Positions 42,526-51,269 of a stretch of DNA of 64,000 nt are shown here, in pieces (positions within the stretch are counted from its first letter, which is position 1; each line of letters begins with the position of its first letter). A model generated the notes under the pieces. It did no database searches, was not told the DNA's origin, and saw only the letters and a program-made list of their open reading frames with translations. Source of the DNA: Natrinema hispanicum (lineage in GTDB: Archaea; Halobacteriota; Halobacteria; Halobacteriales; Natrialbaceae); the NCBI RefSeq assembly GCF_900111485.1, contig NZ_FOIC01000016.1, positions 1 through 64,000 on the forward strand, written 5' to 3'. Made by a program: the position numbers and the translations under genes.

Positions 42526-43718
42526 ACGACGCCGACGACCCGGAACTGGCCGTCGGTGCTGACGCGTTCACGGACCAGGGTGCCGGTCTCGAGGTCGCGA
42601 TCGTCGGCGCGGGTGCCATCGGTGCGACGACGGCCTACGATCTCGCACGTGAGGGTGCTGACGTAACGCTCTACGACCGCGGCAGCGTCGCAAGCGGTGC
42701 GACCGGCCGGGCCGCAGGGATCTGCTACGATGCCTTCGCGGATGGGCTCGACGCCGAACTCGCTGGCGAGGCGATCGAGCGCTTTCGCACACTCGCAGGC
42801 GACGATACCTTCCCGTTCATTGAATGTCCGTACGTCTGGCTCGCCCGCGAGGGCGACACCGGCCGGGCCGACGCGATTCGCGATCAGATACAGCGGATGC
42901 AGGACAACGGTGTCGTCGCTCTCGAGATGGACGGCAACGCACTCGCCGACCGGTTCCCGGCTCTGCGGACGGACGACGTTGCAGTCGCCGGCATCGCCGG
43001 CGCGGCAGGGTATGCCGATCCGGCCGCGTACACCGCCTGTCTCGCGGCTGCGGCTACCGGTGCCGGGGCGACCCTCGAGACCGACACGCCGGTCGACGTT
43101 CGAACCGACCCAGCGCGCGTCATCCGTCCGGATGGGACAGCCCACGACGTCGACGCAGTGGTCGTTACAGCAGGTGCACGCACGAAGGCGCTGCTCGCGG
43201 ATGCGGGCATCTCCCTTGCCGTCAAACCCTATCGCGTGCAGGCGCTGATCGCTGCCGGCGATCTCACGGAACCGATGTGTTACGACGCGACGGGCGGCTT
43301 CTATCTGCGACCCCACGCGAACGGCGTCCTCGTGGGCGACGGCACTGAGAATCGCGAGGCGGACCCTGACAGCTACGACCGCGACGCTGATTCGACGTTC
43401 ACTGCCGACATCCGTGATCGAGTTGCCCACCGGGTTCCGGGTCTCGCGGACGGCGGCCTCGAGCGGGCGTGGGCTGGCCTCTGTACGGCGACACCGGATC
43501 GAGATCCGCTCGTCGGCGCGGTCCGTGATGGGCTGTATGTCGCGACCGGTTTCCAGGGGCACGGCTTCATGCGTGCGCCGGCGATCGGACAGCGGCTTGC
43601 GGCAGAAATCTGTGGTCGCTCGGGGATCGACGCTTTCGACCCGACGCGGTTCGACGGCGACGAGTCGTTCGACATCGTCGATGGGATGTCGCTCAAGCAG
43701 CGCTATCGTAACAACTGA
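42522..43718 (+). CDS. FAD-dependent oxidoreductase (DAO family)
   Basis: This 398-residue flavoprotein has the dinucleotide-binding motif VAIVGAGAIGATTAYDLA (25-42), a second flavin segment with SGATGRAAGICYD, and a C-terminal GLYVATGFQGHGFMRAPAIG, all typical of glycine/sarcosine oxidase-like enzymes. It oxidises an amine or amino acid, with FAD, releasing ammonia and hydrogen peroxide or passing electrons on. The substrate is unknown. The first 23 residues are a hydrophilic extension before the Rossmann strand. Confidence 0.88.
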   Translation: MNDADDPELAVGADAFTDQGAGLEVAIVGAGAIGATTAYDLAREGADVTLYDRGSVASGATGRAAGICYDAFADGLDAELAGEAIERFRTLAGDDTFPFIECPYVWLAREGDTGRADAIRDQIQRMQDNGVVALEMDGNALADRFPALRTDDVAVAGIAGAAGYADPAAYTACLAAAATGAGATLETDTPVDVRTDPARVIRPDGTAHDVDAVVVTAGARTKALLADAGISLAVKPYRVQALIAAGDLTEPMCYDATGGFYLRPHANGVLVGDGTENREADPDSYDRDADSTFTADIRDRVAHRVPGLADGGLERAWAGLCTATPDRDPLVGAVRDGLYVATGFQGHGFMRAPAIGQRLAAEICGRSGIDAFDPTRFDGDESFDIVDGMSLKQRYRNN

Positions 43719-43749
43719 AACTGTTCACACGCTGCTCGCACAGCCAGTC

Positions 43750-44223
43750 TCACTCGTTGTCGACGGCGACCGGCTCCGCGTTCGAATCCGGGTCGGCGTC
43801 GTCGGATGTGTCGAGTCCTGCCTCCGTTTCGGTCGTGTCCCCGATCGCAGACGCCTTCGGGATTTCGACGCTCAGTGTCCCGGTTTCGGAGAGGCGCGCC
43901 GTCCCGGCATCCGGATCGACGACCGCGTCGGCCGGTAACTCGGCGTCACCGGATAGCGACATCCCCCGCCCGGGAAACTGCATCTCGTAACCCTCGTGAA
44001 ACTGCCGGAACCGGTCGATCTGGATCCTGACGGTGCCATCGAGATAGCGGACCTGTACGTCGTCCGATTCGGCACCAGGCGCATCGAAGACGACGCGATA
44101 GGCGGTGTCGTTCTCGAGAATATCGACAGGAAGCGATCGGTGGTTCTGTACGCGACCGCTCGCACGGCCGACCTGACGGTAGAGGGCGTTGCCGAGCGAC
44201 TTTCCGAGATCGTTGAACCTCAC
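43750..44223 (-). CDS. Hsp20/alpha-crystallin-like protein
   Basis: The 157-residue protein has an alpha-crystallin-like beta-sandwich (about 28-130): LPVDILENDTAYRVVFDAPGAESDDVQVRY and GTARLSETGTLSVEIPKA are the strand regions, with a final IPK in place of the IxI motif. Small heat-shock proteins hold unfolding proteins in solution. The C-terminal 27 residues are acidic and disordered. It converges with the FAD oxidoreductase. Assignment is by fold pattern, so a divergent member. Confidence 0.75.
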   Translation of the reverse strand: MRFNDLGKSLGNALYRQVGRASGRVQNHRSLPVDILENDTAYRVVFDAPGAESDDVQVRYLDGTVRIQIDRFRQFHEGYEMQFPGRGMSLSGDAELPADAVVDPDAGTARLSETGTLSVEIPKASAIGDTTETEAGLDTSDDADPDSNAEPVAVDNE

Positions 44224-44388
44224 AGGGCGTCACCTCGGACGGTGCGTGCGGCGTGGGCGGCGGTTACGGAGACCGAGAGAAGGGCCTGACAGTACATGGC
44301 AGACATGACCGTGTGAACGGTTATGATCGCCCCGTAGATATCCCTTTTGTTCCGTACAAAAGAAACGTCTGACATGTGGATAGTTCAC

Positions 44389-44547
44389 TTACAGTTCGAC
44401 CCGCTCGAGGCAGTCAGTGCCGCCACAGACCGGACACGAAAGCTCCGAGAGCTCGACGTCGTCGGGCACGTCGTAGGTGTAATGATTCTCGAACAGATCG
44501 AGAAAACAATCCTCGTTGGTACAGACGAACTCTTCTGTCGCTGGCAT
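44389..44547 (-). CDS. small zinc-ribbon protein
   Basis: The 52-residue protein has CTNEDC and CPVCGGTDC, which give four or five cysteines for one zinc ribbon, separated by an acidic LFENHYTYDVPDD stretch. Such small zinc proteins are abundant in haloarchaea and mostly without a known role. Start 44547 begins MPATEEFVC; the 11 residues before it in the longer frame look non-coding. Confidence 0.78.
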   Translation of the reverse strand: MPATEEFVCTNEDCFLDLFENHYTYDVPDDVELSELSCPVCGGTDCLERVEL

Positions 44548-44658
44548 AGCAGTGCCTAACGCTACGACGCCTATCAACACCGGGGTGGCGGAAAACTGGC
44601 GATGGGTTCGCTCGCGCGTGTAGTCACCGTTTTACCACTCGAGGCGCTACCGGGAGTC

Positions 44659-46386
44659 ATGACTGACCCCGAGACGCTGTCGGTGACAATCGTCGACGGC
44701 TACGTCGACGAGCCCGCTCACTTCGGGGTGCCGCCGTACATCTCGACGTATCCCCGGTATACGGCCGGGGCGCTCGTCGACGCGGGGGTTCCCCGCGAGC
44801 AGATCACGTACCATACGATCGACGGGCTTCGCGACGATCCCGACCGCTGGCGGGATGTCGACGAGGCCGATCTCATGATCTATCTGGGGGGTATGACCGT
44901 CCCCGGAAAGTACGTCGGCGGCACGCCGGCCGAACCCGACGAGGTTCGCAAGCTCGCCTGGACCGCAAGCGGCACGAGCCTGATGGGTGGCCCCGTCAAG
45001 TTCGGCGTCGGCGACGAAAACGCCGGCGCGACCGAGACCGAACGGCAGGACTTAGACTTCGATTTCGTCGCCAAAGGTGACGTCGAGGCTGCCGTCTTCG
45101 ACCTCGTCGAAAACGGCCTCGAGGGATTCAACAACCGCATGCGCGATGTCGACGAGGTATCGCGGTGGGCCCGGGAGGGTGCGTTCGTCGTCGACCAACA
45201 CCCGAATCATCCCGATCACCTCATCGCCGAACTCGAGACCTCCCGTGGCTGTGCCTACCGGTGTTCGTTCTGTACGGAACCACTCTATGGCAATCCCTCG
45301 TTTCGGCCGCCACCGACCGTCGTCGGCGAGGTCGACGCGCTCTCCGATCACGGCGTGAAACACTTCCGGATCGGCCGCCAGGCCGACATCCTCGCCTACG
45401 GCGGCGACGGCGAAGCGCCCAACCCCGACGCCTTGCGCCAGCTCTACAGCGGTATCCGCGAGGTCGCCCCCGACCTCGAGACGCTGCATCTGGACAATAT
45501 GAACCCCATCACGATCGTCGAGTGGCCCGAACAGAGCCGCGAGGGGATCCGGATTATCGCCGAGCACAACACGCCCGGCGACACGGCCGCGTTCGGCCTC
45601 GAGTCGGCCGATCCGGTCGTCCAGGAGGAGAACAACCTGAACGTTTCCGCCGAAGAGTGTTTTGAAGCGGTGCGGATCGTCAACGAGGAGGGCGGCTGGC
45701 GACCGGGCGAAGACCCCGATGACGCGCCGACGTTCGGCGACGACGCGCCACGGCGACTCCCCAAACTGCTGCCCGGAATCAACCTCTTGCACGGCCTCAA
45801 GGGAGAACGTGAGGAGACCTACGAGCGCAACATGGCATTCCTTCGGCGGGTCTACGACGAGGGTTACATGCTCCGGCGGATCAACATCCGGCAGGTGATG
45901 GCCTTCGACGGCACCGACATGTCCGATACCGGAGCCGAGATCGCCAACGAACACAAGAAGCTATTCAAACGCTACAAGAAGCAGGTTCGCGAGGAGATCG
46001 ACAACCCGATGCTCGAGCGGGTCGCTCCCCCCGGCACTGTCCTGCCGGACGTTCATCTCGAGTATCATCAGGACGGAACGACCTTCGGCCGCCAGCTCGG
46101 TACCTATCCGTTGCTCGTCGGCATACCAGGAGAGCGCGCGCTCGGCCAGACGATCGACGTCGCGGTCGTCGATCACGGCTACCGCTCGGTGACGGCCGTC
46201 CCCTATCCGCTCGATCTCAACGCGGCGTCGATGGACGAACTCACCGCCATCCCCGGTATCGGCTCCAGTACCGCCGGTGATATCGTCGTTGATCGCCCCT
46301 ACGAGTCGGTCGCCGACGCCGGGCTCGACACGACGGTCGATCTCTCCCAGTTCGTTACAACCCGGCCGCTCGAGCGTGTGAACTGA
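44659..46386 (+). CDS. radical SAM protein with C-terminal helix-hairpin-helix
   Basis: The 575-residue enzyme binds a 4Fe-4S cluster through CAYRCSFC (Cys198, Cys202, Cys205) and uses S-adenosylmethionine radical chemistry. Residues 1-150 form a Rossmann-like domain (VTIVDGYVDEPAHFG, MIYLGGM) resembling a cobalamin-binding fold, but with no clear His ligand. A helix-hairpin-helix pair lies near the end (LNAASMDELTAIPGIGSSTA, about 527-546), pointing to nucleic acid contact. Such proteins are conserved in Euryarchaeota; a role in nucleic-acid or tRNA modification is plausible but unproven. The start at 44659 gives MTDPETLSV. Confidence 0.85.
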   Translation: MTDPETLSVTIVDGYVDEPAHFGVPPYISTYPRYTAGALVDAGVPREQITYHTIDGLRDDPDRWRDVDEADLMIYLGGMTVPGKYVGGTPAEPDEVRKLAWTASGTSLMGGPVKFGVGDENAGATETERQDLDFDFVAKGDVEAAVFDLVENGLEGFNNRMRDVDEVSRWAREGAFVVDQHPNHPDHLIAELETSRGCAYRCSFCTEPLYGNPSFRPPPTVVGEVDALSDHGVKHFRIGRQADILAYGGDGEAPNPDALRQLYSGIREVAPDLETLHLDNMNPITIVEWPEQSREGIRIIAEHNTPGDTAAFGLESADPVVQEENNLNVSAEECFEAVRIVNEEGGWRPGEDPDDAPTFGDDAPRRLPKLLPGINLLHGLKGEREETYERNMAFLRRVYDEGYMLRRINIRQVMAFDGTDMSDTGAEIANEHKKLFKRYKKQVREEIDNPMLERVAPPGTVLPDVHLEYHQDGTTFGRQLGTYPLLVGIPGERALGQTIDVAVVDHGYRSVTAVPYPLDLNAASMDELTAIPGIGSSTAGDIVVDRPYESVADAGLDTTVDLSQFVTTRPLERVN

Positions 46387-46499
46387 CCGCAATCGCGTCT
46401 GATTCGCCCCATGAACGGACGCTTTTTCCGTCAATTGGCAGTTCTGTGTCGGTAGTTCTATTATGGATGGGAATCAGAGGTGAAATAGAGGGTCTACCT

Positions 46500-46910
46500 G
46501 TGGAGATCTCTGAAAAATTGTTGTGTCTGTTCAGTACGGACGTATCGGAGGAGGAGGATCGCTACGTCATCGAGGTACCGCGGCAGGAAGTCGAGACCGG
46601 CGACATCGACCCCGGCGAGGTCTATCGTGTCGCGCTTATCTCGCGCGAAGACGAAACGAGCGGCGACGAAGGGACGACGACTACGACACCCAAAAGTGCA
46701 CCATCGGAGCCCCAGCCGCCGGTCGACGTCGGCGAAACGCGCTACGTCGAGATCGAAGACATCGGCAAACAGGGCGACGGGATCGCCCGCGTCGAACGCG
46801 GCTACGTTATCATCGTACCCGGTGCTGACGTCGGCGAACGCGTCAAGATCGAAGTCACCGAAGTCAAATCGAACTTCGCTGTCGGCGAGATCATCGAAGA
46901 GACGTTCTAA
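46500..46910 (+). CDS. TRAM domain RNA-binding protein
   Basis: This 136-residue protein ends in a TRAM domain (about 75-136): GETRYVEIEDIGKQGDGIARVERGY is the region of the first strands and GADVGERVKIEVTEVK the later ones. TRAM proteins bind RNA and act like RNA chaperones in archaea. The N-terminal part (EISEKLLCLFS, then EVPRQEVETG) is the conserved partner segment in haloarchaeal versions. The GTG at 46500 fits the family start, MEISEKLL-like, with TTCTATTATGG about 30 bases upstream as a TATA candidate; the 18 residues upstream are rejected. Confidence 0.87.
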   Translation: MEISEKLLCLFSTDVSEEEDRYVIEVPRQEVETGDIDPGEVYRVALISREDETSGDEGTTTTTPKSAPSEPQPPVDVGETRYVEIEDIGKQGDGIARVERGYVIIVPGADVGERVKIEVTEVKSNFAVGEIIEETF

Positions 46911-46918
46911 TAACGACC

Positions 46919-46923
46919 TTTTT
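46919..46923 (+). terminator. possible T-tract terminator after the TRAM gene
   Basis: A run of five T starts 9 bases after the stop. It fits an archaeal U-tract terminator by position only. Confidence 0.35.
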
Positions 46924-46992
46924 CGACGGGGACATCGGCCGGCGTCGAAGACGCCAGCCGCAATCCCCGTCAAAACATCTCGATCAAAAAGA

Positions 46993-47042
46993 CCGAGCGC
47001 GAGCGGAGCGAGCGCTCGGTGAAACGGCGCGCGAAGTGCGCC
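46993..47042. repeat. GC-rich palindromes between convergent genes
   Basis: CCGAGCGC (46993-47000) pairs perfectly with GCGCTCGG (47012-47019), and GGCGC (47026-47030) with GCGCC (47038-47042). The loop GAGCGGAGCGA is of the common haloarchaeal palindromic type. It lies between the TRAM and cysteine-cluster genes, which converge here. Confidence 0.55.
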
Positions 47043-47118
47043 CCACAGAAGCGTTTCCTGCCGTTCGGTACTGTCGGTTCTCGTTTCGCTACCCGAGTCG
47101 CGGCGATACGGATTCGTC

Positions 47119-47838
47119 TCAGTCCTCGAGCGGCGTTCCATCCATCCGTTTCGCCCCTTCAGAGTCGTGGACGACGACCTCCCCGGGACCGGGATCGGCG
47201 GGCCGGTAGCGATCTCGGACGGCGATTGCTTCCTCGAGTTCCCGGACCGCGCGTTCTTTCAGCGCTCGAGCCAGCTCCTCGGCGTCGTCGCGGGAGATGT
47301 CGCGGCCAAGGCCCTCACACTCGTGGGCACGGACGATGCCTTCTTCGTCGCCGGCTTCGCCGGCTTCCCGTTGCGCTTCCAGCGCAACGCTCTCGACAGC
47401 TTCACCCATCGGCTGGCTGGTGCCTGCGAGCGCAACACTAAACGGATACGTCTGGCAGATGAGTGGGCGGTCGTCGTGAGCGATGCAGGCACCATGTCCC
47501 GCCTCGTCTTCCTCGTAGAAGACGCAGTCGCCACAGCCGTCGGTCTGGAGCGCCCACTCGAAGGTCTCGCCCTCGAGGTCGCCGTTCTCGGATTCGGCAA
47601 GTCCGTAGGGCATCGGGCGGGCGATGTCGCGCCAGTCGCGTTCGTCGTCGGTCGTGGTCGTCTGCTGGAGATCGCGTACCTCGTCTGGAAACACCGTCGC
47701 GGTGTGATCGTCTTCACCGTCAGCCGTACAGCAGGCCCCACAGCGGGTACACTCGAAGCCGATCGACTCGATCGCGTCGGCGAGATCGGCAACGGCGAGC
47801 TGGCGAGCGGTGTCGAGTTCATCCTCGAGCGATTGCAC
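47119..47838 (-). CDS. YkgJ-type cysteine-cluster protein
   Basis: The 239-residue protein has CTRCGACC near residue 30, CGDCVFYEE near 105, then C-x-x-x-D and CQTYPFSVA, the cysteine pattern of the YkgJ/Fe-S-or-zinc cluster family. The metal and function are not known. The C-terminal half is a charged helix-rich region (DAEELARALKERAVREL). The GTG at 47838 is chosen because VQSLEDEL starts the conserved helix; the longer frame overlaps the MBL gene. Confidence 0.8.
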   Translation of the reverse strand: MQSLEDELDTARQLAVADLADAIESIGFECTRCGACCTADGEDDHTATVFPDEVRDLQQTTTTDDERDWRDIARPMPYGLAESENGDLEGETFEWALQTDGCGDCVFYEEDEAGHGACIAHDDRPLICQTYPFSVALAGTSQPMGEAVESVALEAQREAGEAGDEEGIVRAHECEGLGRDISRDDAEELARALKERAVRELEEAIAVRDRYRPADPGPGEVVVHDSEGAKRMDGTPLED

Positions 47839-47867
47839 ACCTGATGGTCGGTGTCGATGGAGAAAAG

Positions 47868-48689
47868 TCAGTCGTCCGCGAACGGCGATACCGGCCGGCC
47901 GTCCCACGTAACGTGTCCTTCGACGGCGAGTTTCTCGAGGTGGGCGGCGACAGTCGCCCGCGCGAGGTCGCGCACGCCCGCGAGGTTTTTGTCGTATGCC
48001 GTCTCGATTATTTCCGCGATCGTATCGGCACCAGTCGCGGCTGCCTCCTGCACTCGCTGCTCGCGCTCGGCCCGGTGGGAAAGCAGACGCTCGAGGGTCG
48101 TACGAGGGGCCTCGATTGCGGGGCCGTGACCGGGATACAACGTCGGTGGGTCGATCGCCCGGAGTCGACGCAGCGTCGTCATGTACGCGCGCATATCTCC
48201 CTCTGGCGTGCCGACGACGACGCTGCCCTCGCGGATGGCGCAGTCGCCACAGCAGATCGGGCCGCCGCGACCGGCCTCGAGCGCGACGTGGTCGGGGGCA
48301 TGCCCTGGCGCGTCCAGAACCCGGACGCGCTCGTCGCCCAGCGGGATCGTCGTGTCGGGTGTGAACGTGCAGTCGGGCTCCCGATCAGTCGCGTCCCGAA
48401 ACCGATCGGTGCGACCGTCGCGAGCCCACACCGTCGCGTCAGTTGCGGCCGCGTATGGCTCGACGCCGCCGACGTGGTCGGGGTGGGTGTGCGTAACGAG
48501 GATGTGGTCGACGGTGTGTGCCTCGAGCAGTCGGTCGAGCGCGTCGGTTTTCGCCGCAGGATCAACGAGTATCGCGGGCTCGCGGCCAGCCTCGTCGCGT
48601 CGTGTCTCGCTCGCGCTGACGAGGTAGGCGTTGGTCTCTCCACCCGGTGCACGCGTCGCGACCGGGATCGGACACCGCGTGACGTGCAT
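47868..48689 (-). CDS. MBL-fold metallo-hydrolase
   Basis: This 273-residue hydrolase has THTHPDHVGG (the H-x-H-x-D-H zinc motif), an aspartate/histidine pair in LDAPGHAPDH, and YPGHGPAI late in the sequence. That is the pattern of the LACTB2-like group of metallo-beta-lactamase-fold enzymes, with a C-terminal winged-helix-like end (LARATVAAHLEKLAVEGHV) as in that group. Substrates include RNA and thioesters in relatives; here unknown. Start 48689 is chosen by the HVTRCPIPV beginning. Confidence 0.85.
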   Translation of the reverse strand: MHVTRCPIPVATRAPGGETNAYLVSASETRRDEAGREPAILVDPAAKTDALDRLLEAHTVDHILVTHTHPDHVGGVEPYAAATDATVWARDGRTDRFRDATDREPDCTFTPDTTIPLGDERVRVLDAPGHAPDHVALEAGRGGPICCGDCAIREGSVVVGTPEGDMRAYMTTLRRLRAIDPPTLYPGHGPAIEAPRTTLERLLSHRAEREQRVQEAAATGADTIAEIIETAYDKNLAGVRDLARATVAAHLEKLAVEGHVTWDGRPVSPFADD

Positions 48690-48787
48690 ATCTCGACAGT
48701 GTGAGCGGGTCAAAAAGGATCTATCGACGCCGGGTGCTCTCTGACACAGGACCGTCCGTGCTCGTCGAATGTGTGTGCGAGCCGATC

Positions 48788-48868
48788 AGACGGACTCCTG
48801 TCAGCCAATGCCGGTGGGACTGTGACTGCCTTGGGACCCCACCGGTAACTCGTGACAGCAGCCCGTCT
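48788..48868. repeat. intergenic double-hairpin repeat, copy D
   Basis: Outer arms 48788-48803 and 48853-48868 are inverted with 14 of 16 matches; inner arms CCGGTGGG (48811-48818) and CCCACCGG (48838-48845) are perfect. The right arm reaches the last bases of the HTH gene. It is the best preserved of the four copies together with copy A. Confidence 0.6.
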
Positions 48869-49149
48869 CAGTGGTTGAGGTAGTAAACCTGCTTGCGTGC
48901 ATCGCGGAAACTGTACCGCGAGCCGATGAGGCCGACGTCCTCGAGTCGGTTGAGCGCGTAGCGAACGGTGCGATCGGGCAGCAGCGATTCCTCGGCGAGT
49001 TGGCCCTGCGAGAGCGGCGAGTCGGTCTCTAACACTTTCGCGACGAGCTTCGCACTCGGTGGCAGGTCACGGAGTCGGTCACGGTATTCCTCCTCCGAGA
49101 GGAGTTCCTCGGCAGCAGTGGCACGGTCTTCGGCTGTACTCATGCTCAT
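48868..49149 (-). CDS. MarR/winged-helix transcription regulator
   Basis: The 93-residue protein is one winged-helix domain: PPSAKLVAKVLETDSPLSQGQLAEE, then LPDRTVRYALNRLEDVGLI and a wing ending KQVYYLNH. It likely binds DNA as a dimer. The upstream region (49150-49260) is strikingly AT-rich with several TATA-like boxes, and is shared with the divergent methyltransferase gene, which could be its target. A second ATG 2 codons in, at 49143, is possible. Confidence 0.83.
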   Translation of the reverse strand: MSMSTAEDRATAAEELLSEEEYRDRLRDLPPSAKLVAKVLETDSPLSQGQLAEESLLPDRTVRYALNRLEDVGLIGSRYSFRDARKQVYYLNH

Positions 49150-49164
49150 ACTCGAGCCAGCGCT

Positions 49165-49260
49165 GTCGTCGGTGGTAAAGCTTCCCTATATGTGGATACG
49201 GATACTGAAGTTTGTATAAGGGATATAAATAAGGTATTAACACAGGCATATAGTTCGGCT
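49165..49260. promoter_or_regulatory. AT-rich divergent promoter region
   Basis: The stretch contains direct repeats GGATAC-GGATAC (49194-49205 region) and TATAAGGGATATAAATAAGG (49216-49235). These give TATA boxes for the minus-strand HTH gene and possible regulator sites. The methyltransferase has its own box CGTTTTATCC (49324-49333). Confidence 0.45.
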
Positions 49261-49359
49261 TTCGGCAACGATGGTCACGCAAGATAGCAGTACAGAGCCG
49301 GGTTCGTCGGCTGGACTCCAGTATCGTTTTATCCCAGCACGACAGTAGATTCGCCCAGT

Positions 49360-50067
49360 GTGAAAGGACAGGAGTGGTACCAGGCCGACGACGTCGCCGA
49401 GGAATACGACGACAAGCGCTTCTCCCGGGGCGGACAGCTGATCGACCGTCGGGAGAAAGAAGCCGTTCTCGAGGCCATCATGCCAGTCGAGGATCAGAAG
49501 GTCCTCGAAATCGCCTGTGGTACCGGGCGGTTTACGGTCATGCTCGCTCATCAGGGAGCCGATGTCGTGGGACTGGACATCTCGGCAGCGATGCTACAGC
49601 AGGGACGACGAAAAGCACAGAACACCGAACTCGCAGGCACGCTCGAGTTTCTCCGGGGCGATGCGGGCCGATTGCCGTTTCCGGACGATCACTTCGATAC
49701 CGTCATCGCGATGCGGTTTTTCCACCTTGCGGACGATCCGGAGGCGTTCTTAGAGGAGATGCGCCGCGTTTCCCGTGATCAGATCGTCTTCGATACGTTC
49801 AACCGCTTTTCGGCTCGCAGCATCTACAACTGGGCGCTGCCGATGGGATCGCGTCTCTATTCGAAAAGCGAAATCGCGGTCCTCCTCGCGAAGACGGACC
49901 TGACGCTCGTCGACGTTGAGGACGATTTCCTCCTTCCCTACGGGCTCTATCGATCGATCCCCAACTCCCTCGCGTCACCGCTTCGGACGCTGGACAAGGC
50001 GATCAGTGAGTTGCCGACCACCGACCACGTCGCATCGGTCTCGTACTGGAACGCACGTGTTCGCTGA
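49360..50067 (+). CDS. class I SAM-dependent methyltransferase
   Basis: The 235-residue enzyme has the SAM-binding motif LEIACGTGRFT (49-59), VVGLDISAAM (motif II), a post-motif RGDAGRLPFPDDHFD and MRFFHLADDPEAFLEEM, typical of UbiE/type 11 methyltransferases. The substrate cannot be read from this. It starts with GTG at 49360, 27-30 bases after a TATA-like TTTTATCC, so it is probably leaderless. The next gene is a glycosyltransferase 49 bases downstream on the same strand, which suggests methylation of a sugar or lipid carrier. Confidence 0.85.
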   Translation: MKGQEWYQADDVAEEYDDKRFSRGGQLIDRREKEAVLEAIMPVEDQKVLEIACGTGRFTVMLAHQGADVVGLDISAAMLQQGRRKAQNTELAGTLEFLRGDAGRLPFPDDHFDTVIAMRFFHLADDPEAFLEEMRRVSRDQIVFDTFNRFSARSIYNWALPMGSRLYSKSEIAVLLAKTDLTLVDVEDDFLLPYGLYRSIPNSLASPLRTLDKAISELPTTDHVASVSYWNARVR

Positions 50068-50116
50068 TCCGATCGAAATCCAACCTATTTACTACGAGGG
50101 TCTCCTATAGGAAGGT

Positions 50117-51064
50117 ATGGAGCTCTCGGTGGTCGTCTCGACGCTCAACGACCGAGAGCGATTAGTGTCGTGTCTCGATGCACTCGCCAAGCGAACGCCG
50201 AGCGAAACCGAGTGCATCGTCGTCAACGGCCCCTCCTCGGACGGCACGACTGGCGTCGTCCGCGACCGCGACGACATCGACGTGCTCGTCGAAATCTCAG
50301 AGCGCAATCCGAACGTCTCCCGCAACGCCGGCCTCGAGCTCGCGACGGGCGAGGTCGTCGCCTTCCTCGACGGCGAGTACGCGATCGACCATAGCTGGTA
50401 TTCAGCCATCGACGAGTCAATGACTGATGGGACCGATGTCGTCACCGGTCCTGTGACCGGTCATCCCCTTCACGCCGGTCAGTCGTCCGACGCCGTCGCT
50501 GGCCGGACTGTAACCCATTTCCACGGGGACAACGCTGCATTCGATCGCTCCGTCCTCGATGCGCTGGATGGCTTCGACGAGTATCTCACAGAGGCGGGTG
50601 AGCGCGACTGTGCACATCGGATCGCGAGCCTCGACTTCGAGGTGTCGTGGAACGCGGCGATGGCTGCTCGCTGTGAGGTCAGAACCGATTGCGACGCGGT
50701 GATCGACTCGCAGGAAGCTTCGTCGGAACTTCGTTCTGACGGTGGCCGCACCGATCCTGACTGGGGGGCGGCCTATCGATCGCTGTCGTACCGGCTGGCG
50801 AAAAACTACGGGCTGCGGCCGAACGTTCTCGCACGGACTGCCGGCAGTGCGCTGCGAGAGGGGGCTGCCGGCGTCTGCCGGCTGGCGGCCGGCGAGGCGA
50901 CACCGACGGGCTGGCTCTCTGATGGAACCGATGTCGTCAGGAACGTCACACGCGGCCTGTGGGATGGCGTTCGTGCTCGGTACAATGATCGCTCGCCTCG
51001 CCGTAACCCCAACGGGCTCTCACAGCGACACGATCGCGCAGTGCAGGTCTACGACTGGCGCTAA
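50117..51064 (+). CDS. glycosyltransferase family 2
   Basis: This 315-residue protein starts with LSVVVSTLNDRERLVSCLDAL and EIVVNGPSSDGT-like CIVVNGPSSDGTT (the GT-A fold with its DxD-like site LDGEYAIDHSWY in place of a strict DxD). NVSRNAGLELATGEVVAFLDG fits GT2 enzymes. HGDNAAFDRSVL and ERDCAHRI follow. There is no membrane helix. It likely transfers a sugar in surface glycan synthesis. Its own TATA-like CTATTTACTA (50084-50093) lies 30 bases upstream. Confidence 0.85.
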   Translation: MELSVVVSTLNDRERLVSCLDALAKRTPSETECIVVNGPSSDGTTGVVRDRDDIDVLVEISERNPNVSRNAGLELATGEVVAFLDGEYAIDHSWYSAIDESMTDGTDVVTGPVTGHPLHAGQSSDAVAGRTVTHFHGDNAAFDRSVLDALDGFDEYLTEAGERDCAHRIASLDFEVSWNAAMAARCEVRTDCDAVIDSQEASSELRSDGGRTDPDWGAAYRSLSYRLAKNYGLRPNVLARTAGSALREGAAGVCRLAAGEATPTGWLSDGTDVVRNVTRGLWDGVRARYNDRSPRRNPNGLSQRHDRAVQVYDWR

Positions 51065-51269
51065 CTGCCGGTCTCAAAAGCGACACTCGAGCACGTCAGT
51101 TCGTTCGGCGACATCGACGATCGCGCGGGCGATCTGGTGGGTCATTCGCGTCACTCACGCTACTGATCATACTGGTCAGCTTTCCAGAATGTCTTCGCCT
51201 GTTGGGATACGTCAAATGAACATTTCAGTCTAAGGTACTTTTATCCCCATCCCCGACCGTCGATGAGGT

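Noticed and set aside
43780-43810. A GTTCGAATCC string resembling a tRNA T-arm
   Set aside because: It lies within the Hsp20-like coding sequence and no acceptor or anticodon stem can be folded around it. No tRNA was found in the window.
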